This document shows, one piece after another, positions 35,972 through 44,916 of a stretch of DNA of 64,000 nucleotides. The first letter of the stretch is position 1; every line of letters starts with the position of its first letter. The position numbers were made by a program, and so were the translations under genes. Location of the stretch: contig JAJEAA010000005.1 of the NCBI GenBank assembly GCA_022824365.1, positions 124,001 to 188,000 of the forward strand. The letters are read 5' to 3'. The notes beneath the pieces are model-generated. The model was given only the letters and a program-made list of their open reading frames with translations. It was not told where the DNA came from and did no database searches. Source of the stretch: Anaerolineae bacterium (lineage in GTDB: Bacteria; Chloroflexota; Anaerolineae; Aggregatilineales; Phototrophicaceae).

Positions 35972-37144
35972 CTAAATGCTGGGACCGACGCGATGAATGG
36001 CGAAGCTGTTGTTATCGCGCAGCGCTTCGGATTTGGTCAGGTAGCCGTTGCAGACGCGCTCGACCTCGTCGTAGACGATCCGCCCGGCTTCCGCCAGCGT
36101 GATCTCATCGGTGAAGACGCCGCTGACATCGACATCAACCGTGTCGCGCATCAACTCGTAGGAGCCTCGATTGCCGGTCACTTTGATGGTGGGCATGATG
36201 GGATGGTTGGAGGTGTGGCCGCCGCCGGTGCAGAAGGTCAGCACCTGACAGCCGGCCGCCGCCATGCTGCTGATGCTCTCCGCGCCCATGCCCGGTCCGT
36301 ACATGACATAATTGCCCGGCTCGGTCCTGGTCGGCGCTTCGGCGATTTCCAGGTATTCGATGATGGGGCTGTCGCCGATCTTCTTGACCGCGCCCATGGA
36401 TTTCTCTTCGATGGTGGTCAAGCCGCCAGCCATATTGTCGCCGGTGGGCTGCGAGCCGCGGATGTCCTCGCCGCTGGCCAGCGCTCGCGCTTCCATGTGC
36501 TGGACGCCAGCCAGGATCGCTTCCGCCACCGCCGGGCGCGCCGCCTTCTCGGTCAGCCAGTTTTCGCAGCCCATCCATTCGGTGCATTCCGCCATCAACA
36601 TGCGCCCGCCTTGCGCGATCAGAATCTCGCCCGCCAAGCCGTTGGCTGGATTGCTGGCCAAGCCCGAGGTGGTATCGGAGGTGCCGCATTCGGTGCCGAA
36701 GAGGATCTTGCTCATGGGCGCCGCCTCGCGTCGATAGAGGCTGATCTGGCGCGCGAAATCCTGGGCGTAGCGGGTGGCTTTCTCCACCGCGCTGATGAAG
36801 CCGCCCTCGCCGCGGATATTCACGGTGGCGAGCAGCTTGCCGGTCGGCGCGATATCAGCAGCCAGGTCTTCGGCGGTCATGCCTTCTTCTTTGAAGTGGT
36901 CGATGATGACCACCGCGCCCACATTCGGGTTCATCGCCGTGCCCGCCAAAAAGCGACGCGTCACGCGCAAATCCGGCGCCACCTGGCAGCGGCCGTTGGC
37001 ATGCGTGATGGGCACCGCGCCATGAATGGTATCGGCGACGCGCTCGCAGACGCCGTTGGCATAGACCGTGCCTGACAAAATCAGTACATGATTGCGAATC
37101 CCGACATCGCCGTTGGGGCGGTGGAAACCCATGAATTCTGACAT
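35972..37144 (-). CDS. UxaA-type hydroxyacid dehydratase, large subunit
   Basis: This 390-residue protein matches the C-terminal catalytic part of altronate/galactarate dehydratases (UxaA/GarD). Recognisable stretches are GFHRPNGDVGIRNHVLIL at the N-terminus, FGTECGTSDTTSGLASNPANG, and GGHTSNHPIMPTIKVTGN, with Cys residues (TECGTS, CTEWMGCENW) that may bind iron. The small SAF-domain subunit is encoded just upstream as a separate gene, the split arrangement also seen in sulfolactate sulfo-lyase SuyAB, so substrate (altronate, galactarate or a sulfonate) is not fixed. The start at 37144 (MSEFMGF) has GGAG upstream. The downstream GH4 galacturonidase-like gene favours uronate metabolism. Confidence 0.85.
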   Translation of the reverse strand: MSEFMGFHRPNGDVGIRNHVLILSGTVYANGVCERVADTIHGAVPITHANGRCQVAPDLRVTRRFLAGTAMNPNVGAVVIIDHFKEEGMTAEDLAADIAPTGKLLATVNIRGEGGFISAVEKATRYAQDFARQISLYRREAAPMSKILFGTECGTSDTTSGLASNPANGLAGEILIAQGGRMLMAECTEWMGCENWLTEKAARPAVAEAILAGVQHMEARALASGEDIRGSQPTGDNMAGGLTTIEEKSMGAVKKIGDSPIIEYLEIAEAPTRTEPGNYVMYGPGMGAESISSMAAAGCQVLTFCTGGGHTSNHPIMPTIKVTGNRGSYELMRDTVDVDVSGVFTDEITLAEAGRIVYDEVERVCNGYLTKSEALRDNNSFAIHRVGPSI

Positions 37145-37171
37145 TTCGCTCGTCTCCTTAATATAAGCTGC

Positions 37172-37195
37172 GGGCGACCCAAGGGTCGCCCCTAC
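37172..37195. repeat. GGGCGACCCAAGGGTCGCCC repeat between the two dehydratase subunit genes
   Basis: The near-perfect inverted repeat GGGCGACCC/GGGTCGCCC with a CCTAC tail fills the 58-base gap between small and large subunit genes, where it would form a hairpin in the shared message. Same family as the 35.8-35.96 kb cluster. Confidence 0.75.
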
Positions 37196-37202
37196 ATTGT
37201 CC

Positions 37203-37517
37203 TTATTCAGTCGCGATGGCGTTGCGCTCAGCCAGGTCGCCGCGGCCGCGATTGCTCTCGACATTATGCGTGTGGACGTGGTCGCCGGCTTTGATATCGG
37301 AGCTGGCCGAGCCGATGCTCAGCCCGTACTTGAGCACGGTGTCGCCGGCGGCGATGTCCATCAGGGCGATCTTGTGCCCGTAGGCGATGTCAGCCTGGGC
37401 GATGACTTCGAGGTCGCTGCGCTCGCCGTTGCAGCCGACGTGGTCGCCGGTTTGGATGGGTTCGAGGACGGCGGTGCCGACGTTGTCGGTGGCGTAGACG
37501 ACGAATACTTTTTTCAT
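37203..37517 (-). CDS. UxaA-type dehydratase, small SAF-domain subunit
   Basis: This 104-residue protein has the SAF/beta-clip fold of the UxaA N-terminal domain (IQTGDHVGCNG, AQADIAYGHKIALMDI, KYGLSIGSASSDIKAGDHVHTHNV). The GHKIAL and HxHNVES residues are typical and contribute to substrate and metal binding. The ATG at 37517 (MKKVFVV) follows AAAGG; a TTG eight codons upstream is possible but less likely. It pairs with the large subunit gene downstream on the same strand. Confidence 0.85.
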   Translation of the reverse strand: MKKVFVVYATDNVGTAVLEPIQTGDHVGCNGERSDLEVIAQADIAYGHKIALMDIAAGDTVLKYGLSIGSASSDIKAGDHVHTHNVESNRGRGDLAERNAIATE

Positions 37518-37572
37518 TGGGGGGACCTTTCTGTGCTTCAATCGGCTGCATTGTCCAATGCGCTGGCTGGGT

Positions 37573-38397
37573 TTACAAGGCGTAACTCAGGACGAAAAAG
37601 TCACTTTTTTGGGGGTGTTCAACAAACAATTTCTCGCCCTGTTCATAAACAGAAAACGATAGCGCCTGCCGCAAGAAGGACTTTCGGTAGGCATTCTTAT
37701 CGGCTGGATAATGGGGGATAATAAAATTTAGCGTATTGTCTCGAATTTCAGGGTAGTAAAAGGAACTCAATAAGTTTGCTCCAATATTTTTCCGCGTTTT
37801 GACTCCAAGCCTTAACTCAACAGTGCCTATACTGACTTTATGGTGTTGCTCAGAAAAGATCTCTTGAGCGAATATGCGCCACAGCATGTTGAATTGGTCA
37901 TGACTTAGTGTTTGCTCCTCTAAACAGTCAGCCAAGACTTCTTTCAGGGCTTCACGAACCAAATACTCCGGCTTTACTCTGTCCGCAAAGAAACTTCCAT
38001 GCACCAAGCAGATCTTGCAATTGCCATTATTTCTACCGCGAACCAAATAATATACCTTTCGTTCGTCTATCCAGCCCGGCACTTCGCCAGCAGCTTGCAT
38101 TGACTTGAATATTTTCGCTGCTCTATCATGCCCCAGCATATCGAAAGACATCGCGCCAGTTGGGATATGCGATTCAAAGGGCGGCACATTATAGGAGTCG
38201 CTATCTACTATCTCAACAAATTCACCACCAGGCGAGGGATAGCCTTTGTGCATCCGTAGAACCAAAGAGGGAAAACTGGCGTTGTCACGGTAAGCCAAAG
38301 GCACCGTATTAAAGTGATAATCCTGCAATTTTGTGACACTTGATAGTTCGGAGCGCACGTTAATCAGAAACGCGAAAAAGTGGTAAATGTTATACAT
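37573..38397 (-). CDS. Unknown protein of an RM-like cluster, candidate restriction endonuclease
   Basis: I do not recognise this 274-residue protein with certainty. A segment at about 55-78 (PSPGGEFVEIVDSDSY and FESHIPTG) resembles, from memory, type II restriction endonucleases with a GGExxEI motif; a second conserved-looking block is KVYYLVRGRNNGNCKICLVHG. No signal peptide or membrane helix is seen. The start at 38397 has GAGGG upstream. It follows the adenine methyltransferase gene by 55 bases on the same strand. The gene is visibly richer in A and T than its neighbours, a sign of transfer. A nuclease role is a context-based guess. Confidence 0.6.
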   Translation of the reverse strand: MYNIYHFFAFLINVRSELSSVTKLQDYHFNTVPLAYRDNASFPSLVLRMHKGYPSPGGEFVEIVDSDSYNVPPFESHIPTGAMSFDMLGHDRAAKIFKSMQAAGEVPGWIDERKVYYLVRGRNNGNCKICLVHGSFFADRVKPEYLVREALKEVLADCLEEQTLSHDQFNMLWRIFAQEIFSEQHHKVSIGTVELRLGVKTRKNIGANLLSSFYYPEIRDNTLNFIIPHYPADKNAYRKSFLRQALSFSVYEQGEKLFVEHPQKSDFFVLSYAL

Positions 38398-38452
38398 CTT
38401 GATACCCTCGCTAAGCTGACGCGCCACACAAGGCCACAGCTTCTGCGGAATA

Positions 38453-39262
38453 TCAATAGTTCTTGATGAAAAGTTCTTTTCCTTTTTCCGCCTTGCCTTG
38501 CATATAGTTGTTCATGCCATATTGCAGCGTCCATTCGCGGATATCCGCGAAGCTGAATAAGTCGCGGATTCGCGGCGAATCGTCGTATGTAATCAGCCAC
38601 TTGTGCGGGCAGCGCCGCATATTCTCGGCAAAGCGCTCGTGGTCAAAGCCAGTGTGCAGTTGTCCATTGACGCCATACAGTCTCGATTGGGTGGCCTTCC
38701 AGTAAGGCGGATCGAGGAAGATGAAGACGTTTTCACCTTCACTGTGCAGCAAGGGCTCGTAATCGCCGTGACGGATTTCAACTTCTCGCAGCAGCGGCTC
38801 AAGTCGCCACAACCTGCCAATCGAGGATTGCGTGAAGCGGCGTTCGTAGGCGTATTGCGAATAGCCGCCTGAATCGACCACGCCAGAAAAGGTGATGCGA
38901 TTGAGGACAAAGTAACGCACCGCCCGTTCCATTTCCGTACACATCGTTCCGGGCGTGTGCAGAAAGTGCCATAGCTCCCTGCCGTTGTCGTAGTCATCCT
39001 TGAAGACCTGTACGCCTTGTGCAAGTTCGTCAATATTTTCTTGCGCCGACCGCCAAAAATGAATCAAGTCATCGTTCAAGTCGTTTATCACATAGCGCTG
39101 AATGCGCCGCCCGAAGAGGCGCCTAATCGCCAGGAAAACCGAGCCGCCGCCGATGAAGGGTTCGCGGTATTCCTCTATACGCGCGGGCACATGCTGGAGA
39201 ATCTGCTTGATGGCGCGTGATTTGCCGCCGGGATAGCGTAGCGGGCTTTTAACTGGTTTCAT
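38453..39262 (-). CDS. D12-class DNA adenine N6-methyltransferase (Dam-like)
   Basis: This 269-residue methyltransferase shows the Dam/D12 motifs: SPLRYPGGKSRAIKQIL (AdoMet-binding start), EPFIGGGSVFL (FxGxG), NDLNDDLI, and the catalytic DPPYW (about residues 178-182). It methylates adenine N6 in a short DNA site, perhaps GATC or a related sequence. Its start overlaps the end of the upstream nuclease-like gene by four bases, and a third gene follows, so it works as the modification part of a restriction-modification cluster rather than as a housekeeping Dam. Confidence 0.9.
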   Translation of the reverse strand: MKPVKSPLRYPGGKSRAIKQILQHVPARIEEYREPFIGGGSVFLAIRRLFGRRIQRYVINDLNDDLIHFWRSAQENIDELAQGVQVFKDDYDNGRELWHFLHTPGTMCTEMERAVRYFVLNRITFSGVVDSGGYSQYAYERRFTQSSIGRLWRLEPLLREVEIRHGDYEPLLHSEGENVFIFLDPPYWKATQSRLYGVNGQLHTGFDHERFAENMRRCPHKWLITYDDSPRIRDLFSFADIREWTLQYGMNNYMQGKAEKGKELFIKNY

Positions 39263-40410
39263 GAGTTTGGCGCGATTTCTATGCTGAGGCCCGGGTTGGC
39301 AATAGTTTCGACATGCAAGAGCCTCAATAGCTCCAACTCATCGCTCTTGAGGTTATTGCGATCTGCGAAAGCAGTGACAGCGGCATCGTCTCGGGTAGGT
39401 AGCATAAGGCTGTCCTTCAAGACGCCAGTAAGCTTCAGCCGTGTCTTGAATTGTATCGGCCGGTCGCCAAGAAGCAATTCCTGTATGCTCATGAACAGGA
39501 TATTCTTGAACAGTCCATCCTGGACGTCGCTCATTTTTGGCAGCGCGTCGCGGCTGTTCTTCGATTCTTGGATGACGAGGCTGTCACCCTCCCAGAAGAC
39601 CTCATCAGCGGTCAAGTGATAACTGCCGCCGAGAAAATTCTTGAGTTCAAGGTAGGCCTTGCGGCCATCGGTAAGATGCTCCAAGTCGTGCAGCGTCATT
39701 GCCTCTCCCCTGGCAGATCGGGCCGAGCGCGGATCCGAAGACCGTATGAATGCGTCCAAATCAAAGCGACCATCAACCAGGCACATTTCCAGCAATTTCA
39801 GATGATTCTCGGCAGAGTTCATAATGACACCACATTCAGCACCGATTCTCTGGTAGCACTCTACGGCCTGACGATACACAGACTCATAGTCGCGTTTGAA
39901 GTGCATCTGATTCCAATGATGCGCCGACAGTCGGTAGGGCTTGATTTCGCGGATGCGTTCCACCACCCAATCCACGTTGAGGCGATGATCCTTGACGCGG
40001 TTATCATATCGGTCATTTACCCGCGCGCTTTCATACCACGCCAAGACGATATAAACGCCCATGAGATTCATGCGTGCAAGCGACGTAGAGGTGAAGCGGT
40101 CGTTGTTCCGTGATCCGCTACCTTCATCCTTTAGGACTGGAATCACAACGATCGGCTTGTTCATGTGATAGGTCCGGTACACTCGCCCCGATGCATACGA
40201 GCGGCTCGGCTTTGGCGAAAGCCACTTGGAGTAGGGCAGCGAAACCTCTTCATCAAAGTCGATAACCCCGCTAGGGATCCGGCGGTTGATTTTGATTTCA
40301 AACTCGTCAAGAGTGAACCGTGGCAGCAGCTTACTGCGCACCCTGGGATCGTATTTCACGCTTTCGATGTATCCGCGCAAGTGCAGCGCCTTATTTTTCA
40401 TGTTCGCCAT
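39259..40410 (-). CDS. Putative type II restriction endonuclease (PD-ExK motif)
   Basis: This 383-residue protein has a plausible PD-(D/E)xK nuclease core near residues 268-284: an acidic pair in TADEVFW, then D276, and E282-S283-K284 in VIQESKNS. An upstream block (VVIPVLKDEGSGSRNNDR, about 88-105, then MNLMGVYIVLAWY) resembles proteins I recall next to Dam-like methyltransferases. The ATG at 40410 follows the GH4 stop by 11 bases; AAGG lies upstream. The 3' end overlaps the methyltransferase start by four bases. It is most likely the cutting enzyme, or an extra nuclease of the system. Base composition is more A+T-rich than the flanking sugar genes. Confidence 0.62.
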   Translation of the reverse strand: MANMKNKALHLRGYIESVKYDPRVRSKLLPRFTLDEFEIKINRRIPSGVIDFDEEVSLPYSKWLSPKPSRSYASGRVYRTYHMNKPIVVIPVLKDEGSGSRNNDRFTSTSLARMNLMGVYIVLAWYESARVNDRYDNRVKDHRLNVDWVVERIREIKPYRLSAHHWNQMHFKRDYESVYRQAVECYQRIGAECGVIMNSAENHLKLLEMCLVDGRFDLDAFIRSSDPRSARSARGEAMTLHDLEHLTDGRKAYLELKNFLGGSYHLTADEVFWEGDSLVIQESKNSRDALPKMSDVQDGLFKNILFMSIQELLLGDRPIQFKTRLKLTGVLKDSLMLPTRDDAAVTAFADRNNLKSDELELLRLLHVETIANPGLSIEIAPNS

Positions 40411-40421
40411 GCCTTACCCCG

Positions 40422-41831
40422 TCACCCAAACTGCGGCAGATACTCCGCGTTCGCCGCCAACAAATCATCAAGGATGGCTCGCCCGCTGTCAATATCCGTC
40501 ACCATCGGGTCCAGCAGAATCGCTTGCAAAGCCAACTCGCGATCGCCCGTCAGCGCCGCCTCGGCGACCAGTTCGCTCAGCGCCAACTCGCGCCGGCACA
40601 TCTCGGCGATGGGCGCTGGCAAGGGCGGAAAGCGCTCGCCGACAAAGCCCGCCCCACTTACGATGCCGGGCGCCTCGACGATGGCGTCTTCGGGCAGGTT
40701 GGGAATGTAGCCGCGGTTGGGGATATTGAGCTGCGGATGCTGATACGGGCGGTCGTAGTGCGCCGCTTCCACCATCTCCGGGATGCCTTCGTCCAACATG
40801 CCGTGCCGCGAGAGATCGCGCAGGTCATTGACATCGACCCGACCCGCCACGATGTCTCGCGCCAGCTTGTGGCGATAGGCGCGGCGGCGGCGATTGCCCG
40901 CCCAACTCTGCAATTTGAGATCGTACTTAAGCCAGGGCTGCGTAGCGGAATCGCTGACCCAGGTCAGATATTCGCAGAGATGGCTGTCGCCGGCGGTGGG
41001 CATCAAGCCATAAATCTCGAAGACCTCGCGGCTAAGCGGCTCGAAGTCGCGGCGGAAATGATTCAGCCAGCGATCGCGCAGCTCCGGGTAGAGGTCTTCG
41101 CCCGTATGTTTGTCGCGGATCTCGTATACCCAGGAGAAATGATTGATGCCGGCGGCTTTGATTTCGAGATGCTTCACCGCCTCCCCCGCCACCGACAAGA
41201 ATGCCGGCATATTGTCGGCGTCCGTGTGCACATGGAAGCCAGCCGGCACGGCGATGCCCCAGCGATCGGCCAGCACGGTGGCCGCCATGGTGTAGCCCCA
41301 AAGCAGTTGATGGCACAGACCCAGGACTTTGATCTTGCTGTAGCGATGCGCCGCCGTTGTGAGGCGGATCAGGGGATTGACCAGATTCAGGCACCAGGCC
41401 GCGGGGCAGAGGTCTTCCATGTCGCGCGCGATCGCCATGATGAGCGGCAGGTTGCGCGCGGTATGGGCGAAGGCGCCCGGTCCGCCATTCTCGGCGTAGG
41501 GCTGTCGGAGGCCATGTTTCAGCGGGATGCGCCAATCCTGCTCCCAGACTGTCTCGCGGGGTCCTACTTGAATCGAGACCAACACGAAGTCAGCGCCGGG
41601 GAGCAGTTCGCGCCGCTCGGTCGAGCTGGTGATGGTCATCTCGGCATCCCAAGCGCGGTTCATGATCTCGGCGAGTTGATGGATGATCGTCAGCCCCTCG
41701 GCGTTGATGTCGCAGAGCGCGAGTTCCGCGCCTTTCATAGCGGGATGCTGGATGATGGTCGAGAGCGCGCCCAAGCCGAAGACCGCGCTGCCCGCGCCGA
41801 TGACGACGATTTTTGGGGGCCGGCTTGTCAT
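40422..41831 (-). CDS. GH4 glycosidase, alpha-galacturonidase (LplD)-like
   Basis: This 469-residue GH4 enzyme uses NAD+ and Mn2+ in an elimination mechanism. Rossmann GAGSAVFG, NLVNP, GLCHQ (metal-binding Cys and His) and INHFSW are present. The stretch VFEIYGLMPTAGDSHLCEYL and the C-terminal DPMV...LDDLL resemble the alpha-galacturonidase LplD more than MelA or alpha-glucosidases. It would release galacturonate or a related uronate from small alpha-linked oligosaccharides in the cytoplasm, matching the UxaA-type dehydratase downstream. The ribosome site is weak. The RM-like genes follow on the same strand after only 11 bases. Confidence 0.85.
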   Translation of the reverse strand: MTSRPPKIVVIGAGSAVFGLGALSTIIQHPAMKGAELALCDINAEGLTIIHQLAEIMNRAWDAEMTITSSTERRELLPGADFVLVSIQVGPRETVWEQDWRIPLKHGLRQPYAENGGPGAFAHTARNLPLIMAIARDMEDLCPAAWCLNLVNPLIRLTTAAHRYSKIKVLGLCHQLLWGYTMAATVLADRWGIAVPAGFHVHTDADNMPAFLSVAGEAVKHLEIKAAGINHFSWVYEIRDKHTGEDLYPELRDRWLNHFRRDFEPLSREVFEIYGLMPTAGDSHLCEYLTWVSDSATQPWLKYDLKLQSWAGNRRRRAYRHKLARDIVAGRVDVNDLRDLSRHGMLDEGIPEMVEAAHYDRPYQHPQLNIPNRGYIPNLPEDAIVEAPGIVSGAGFVGERFPPLPAPIAEMCRRELALSELVAEAALTGDRELALQAILLDPMVTDIDSGRAILDDLLAANAEYLPQFG

Positions 41832-41969
41832 AACCTGGTCACAGCCATGCCATCAGACGCGGCGGCATCTGCCAACTGAATCAGGCAGCGATTCAACGAT
41901 TTCGGGATAATACCCTTAAAGCCCCCTTAAAGCCAAAGCTCAACTCAAAGCCAGAAGATTCGGCTAAGC

Positions 41970-41999
41970 TTGACTTTTGGGCGTGTCACGAATTATTAT
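41970..41999 (+). promoter_or_regulatory. Sigma-70-like promoter for the membrane protein gene at 42029
   Basis: TTGACT (41970-41975) and TATTAT (41994-41999) are separated by 18 bases and lie about 30 bases before the ATG at 42029. Transcription would start near 42006, leaving a short leader with AAGG. Confidence 0.55.
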
Positions 42000-42028
42000 G
42001 AGCCTAGCATTAACGAAAGGCGAAAGAC

Positions 42029-42679
42029 ATGGATGCGCGCATCACGGGAAACCCGCCCCGGCCCAGGCTCTTCCGCTTTATTGTCGCCTGGTTCATCGCC
42101 TGGTTTCTGGCGAGCTGGCTTTCCGATTTGCTTCTAAGTTCCAATCAAGGCTACGGATTTCAGCCGCGTGTATTATTGTATTTCACATTGCTCTCGGTAT
42201 TTCAATTGTTTGTGGTTCGCCGCTTCCTGCTGGTTGAGCTCCGCCTCTGGATTCCCTTAACGATAATCGGCGCCATCACTGGTCTGATTGGTTATCACAT
42301 GATGTACGACAGCGGCATGCTTTTCTTCCCGTCACAACTGGCTTTCATCATCTTCTATCTGACACTGTGGTCAACGCCGCCATTCTTCCAGTGGCTAGCG
42401 TTGCGCAGTCGCTTCCCTTACCACGCGCTTTGGCTGCTGGCCGCGCTTATCATCGCGCCGCTGAGCCACTATTTATATAACGGTGACAACCTGGGCGTTT
42501 TCATGCAGGCGCTGCCGGCTCTGACCAACCTTGTCCACTCGCCCGAGGTGTATGACCTCCTGACGGGCGCGCTGCAAACGGCGGATTCCGCCATCCCGGC
42601 GCTGATATTAGGCCTGGTGCTCTACGTCGTCATCAGTCAAGACGGCAACTCGCACCGCAACACCCAGACTGCCGAGTAG
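42029..42679 (+). CDS. Hypothetical polytopic membrane protein
   Basis: This 216-residue protein has about five to six hydrophobic helices (about 16-34, 46-62, 72-90, 98-118, 130-146, 188-204) with short loops and a polar C-terminus (SQDGNSHRNTQTAE). No family motif is recognised. A clear promoter and an AAGG ribosome site support expression. It is convergent with the fused permease gene, the two stops being 6 bases apart. Function unknown. Confidence 0.7.
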   Translation: MDARITGNPPRPRLFRFIVAWFIAWFLASWLSDLLLSSNQGYGFQPRVLLYFTLLSVFQLFVVRRFLLVELRLWIPLTIIGAITGLIGYHMMYDSGMLFFPSQLAFIIFYLTLWSTPPFFQWLALRSRFPYHALWLLAALIIAPLSHYLYNGDNLGVFMQALPALTNLVHSPEVYDLLTGALQTADSAIPALILGLVLYVVISQDGNSHRNTQTAE

Positions 42680-42685
42680 ATCTCC

Positions 42686-44806
42686 CTACTTCATGCCCGT
42701 AGTCGCGATGCCGGTCGTGATGTACTTCTGCAAAAAGCCGAACACAAAGGTGATCGGCAGCGCCGTCAGCACCGTCATCGCCAGGATCAAATCCCACTGC
42801 AAGGTCAAATCGCCCTGGAAGGTTTCCAGCCCGACTTGCAGCGTGAACATTTCATCGCGCGTCATCACGATCTTGGGCCAGAGAAAATCATTCCAGCGCC
42901 AAATCGTCGAGAAGATCGCCAGCACGGCCAGGGCCGGCGCCGCCAGCGGCAAGATCACCTGCCAATAAATCCGCCACTCGCTCGCCCCGTCAATCCGCGC
43001 CGAATCCAGCAATTCGTCCGGTATCGTCAGCATATACTGCCGCAGTAGGAAGACGCCGGTCGGCGTGCCGATGGTCGGGATGATGATGCCGATCAATTGA
43101 TTATTCCAACCCAGCGCCGTGATGAGCAGGAAGGCCGGCACGAGGATCACCGAGAGCGGGACCATCAGCGTGCTGATGATGAGCATGAAGATCAGGCCCC
43201 GCCCGCGGAAGCGATACTTGCTCAGCGCGAAAGCCGCCATGCTGTTGACGAAGAGCGTCAGGATGGTCGCCGCCGCCGTCACCGTCACGCTATTCGCCAG
43301 ATAGCGCCAGAAGTTGAAACTCTCGACGCCGCGCGCGTAATTATCGAAGCTGAAGCGCACACTCTCGATCGGCTCGCGCTCGTTCAGCTTGACCTTGACG
43401 ACACCCGCTTCCGGGTCGGTCGGATCGATCATCTGCGCCTCCAAGCCGACGCGCCGTATCTGCACGAGTTGCGCCGACGAGCCGTCTTCGAGGCGCACGT
43501 TGTATAGCGGCAGAGGCTCGTCATAACCAGCCACGTCCGCCAGTTCTTGATGATAAGGCAGGAAGCGCGGCGGAAAGCGCTGAATATCGCCCGAGCTTTT
43601 GAAGGAGGACATCACCAGCCAAAGCACCGGACCAAACATCACGACCACGCCCAGCAGCAGATAGCCATAGGTGAAGAAGCCGCGCCGCCGCGCCGTGCTG
43701 AAGAGCCATCCCAATACGTTGCCCACAGCGTCAATCGCCGCCTGCAACAACTCGAACAGAGGATTGAGGATGCGCGCCAAGCCATCGCGCAGGCCGCCCA
43801 AATCCGGCCGCGGCAGGCCCTTCGCTTTATCGTCTTCTTCCTCTTCCAAGCCCGTGCCTTGCACGCGAATCTGTATCACCGTCAGCACGATCAGCACCGC
43901 CGCCATCACCAGCGAGGTCGCCGCCGCCAAGCCATATTCGCGGAAAGGACTGGCGAAACCGTTGTTGTAGATGTAGTGCACGACATACAAGGTCGCCGAA
44001 CCGGGTCCGCCGCCGGTAAAGGCGAAGACCACATCAAAGATCTGCACCGCCCGTATGGTCGACAAGACGATGACCACCAGCATCGTCGGCGCCAGCAAGG
44101 GCAGCGTGATCGAGCGGAAGGCGCGCCAACTGCTCGCGCCGTCAATCGCCGCCGCCTCGTACAGATCCGCCGGGATCGCTTGCAAACCGGCCAGCAGAAT
44201 CAAAGTGTAAAAGCCCATCAGCGACCAGACGCTGACCATCACCACCCAGAAGCGCGCCCAGTTGCGATCGGTCAGAAAGCGCAGTTTCTCCCCGCCCAAG
44301 CTGACGATGACCGCGTTGAACAAGCCATTCTCTTGCAGCATCCAGCGCCAGATCAGCGCCACCACAATCGGCGACAGCAGCACCGGATAAAAGAAGACGC
44401 TGCGAAAGAAACCGCGCCCCCGTATCTTCCCGTTCAGCACCACCGCCGTCATCAGGGACACGCCGATCATCACCGTCACCTGCGTGACCACAAAACCGGC
44501 GGTATTCAACACGGCAGAGGCGAAAAGGTCCTCTTTACAGGTGGCCGGGCGCAGAAAATCGTCACACTTGAAGAGCCGCTCCAGATTCGCCGCGCCGACG
44601 TAGGGCCGCTGATTGAGAAAGAGTTTGTCGCTGCCGGTGAAGGTATAGGCAAAATTGAAGAGCATGGGGAAAAGCACAAAGACAGAAAAAACGAGCATAT
44701 TGGGCGCGACGAAGATATAAGCCATGCCCGTCACGCCGGTGAATTGTTGTATGCGGTTGAACAGCCCGTCAAATAGGCTGACGAAACTTTCGATGAGTCG
44801 GTTCAT
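42686..44806 (-). CDS. Single-chain fused CUT1 permease (MalF-type plus MalG-type halves)
   Basis: One uninterrupted 706-residue frame encodes both permeases of a CUT1 sugar importer. Residues about 1-320 are MalF-like, with EAA loop EAAAIDGASSWRAFRSITLP (about 217-236). An acidic and helical linker (LEEEEDDKAKG to NVLGWLFS) follows at about 325-375. Residues about 376-706 are MalG-like, with a second EAA loop DSARIDGASEWRIYWQVILP. The MalG half has an extra outside segment (about 405-490) like that in the 16 kb permease. In most bacteria the two halves are separate genes. It lies downstream of two binding-protein genes on the same strand; no ATPase gene is present. Confidence 0.88.
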   Translation of the reverse strand: MNRLIESFVSLFDGLFNRIQQFTGVTGMAYIFVAPNMLVFSVFVLFPMLFNFAYTFTGSDKLFLNQRPYVGAANLERLFKCDDFLRPATCKEDLFASAVLNTAGFVVTQVTVMIGVSLMTAVVLNGKIRGRGFFRSVFFYPVLLSPIVVALIWRWMLQENGLFNAVIVSLGGEKLRFLTDRNWARFWVVMVSVWSLMGFYTLILLAGLQAIPADLYEAAAIDGASSWRAFRSITLPLLAPTMLVVIVLSTIRAVQIFDVVFAFTGGGPGSATLYVVHYIYNNGFASPFREYGLAAATSLVMAAVLIVLTVIQIRVQGTGLEEEEDDKAKGLPRPDLGGLRDGLARILNPLFELLQAAIDAVGNVLGWLFSTARRRGFFTYGYLLLGVVVMFGPVLWLVMSSFKSSGDIQRFPPRFLPYHQELADVAGYDEPLPLYNVRLEDGSSAQLVQIRRVGLEAQMIDPTDPEAGVVKVKLNEREPIESVRFSFDNYARGVESFNFWRYLANSVTVTAAATILTLFVNSMAAFALSKYRFRGRGLIFMLIISTLMVPLSVILVPAFLLITALGWNNQLIGIIIPTIGTPTGVFLLRQYMLTIPDELLDSARIDGASEWRIYWQVILPLAAPALAVLAIFSTIWRWNDFLWPKIVMTRDEMFTLQVGLETFQGDLTLQWDLILAMTVLTALPITFVFGFLQKYITTGIATTGMK

Positions 44807-44916
44807 AATACTGCCAATTGCGCCCTGAGTTCACCACCACTGCAAAGCGAGCTTTCACCGGCTGAGACGCAAAACCTCTTTGCCTATATGAGGCGAAGTG
44901 TTTGGCGGTGCGAGAA

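Noticed and set aside
43547-44776. 409-residue plus-strand frame opposite the fused permease
   Set aside because: Its translation is full of His, Arg and Gln, typical of a shadow of hydrophobic membrane codons on the other strand.
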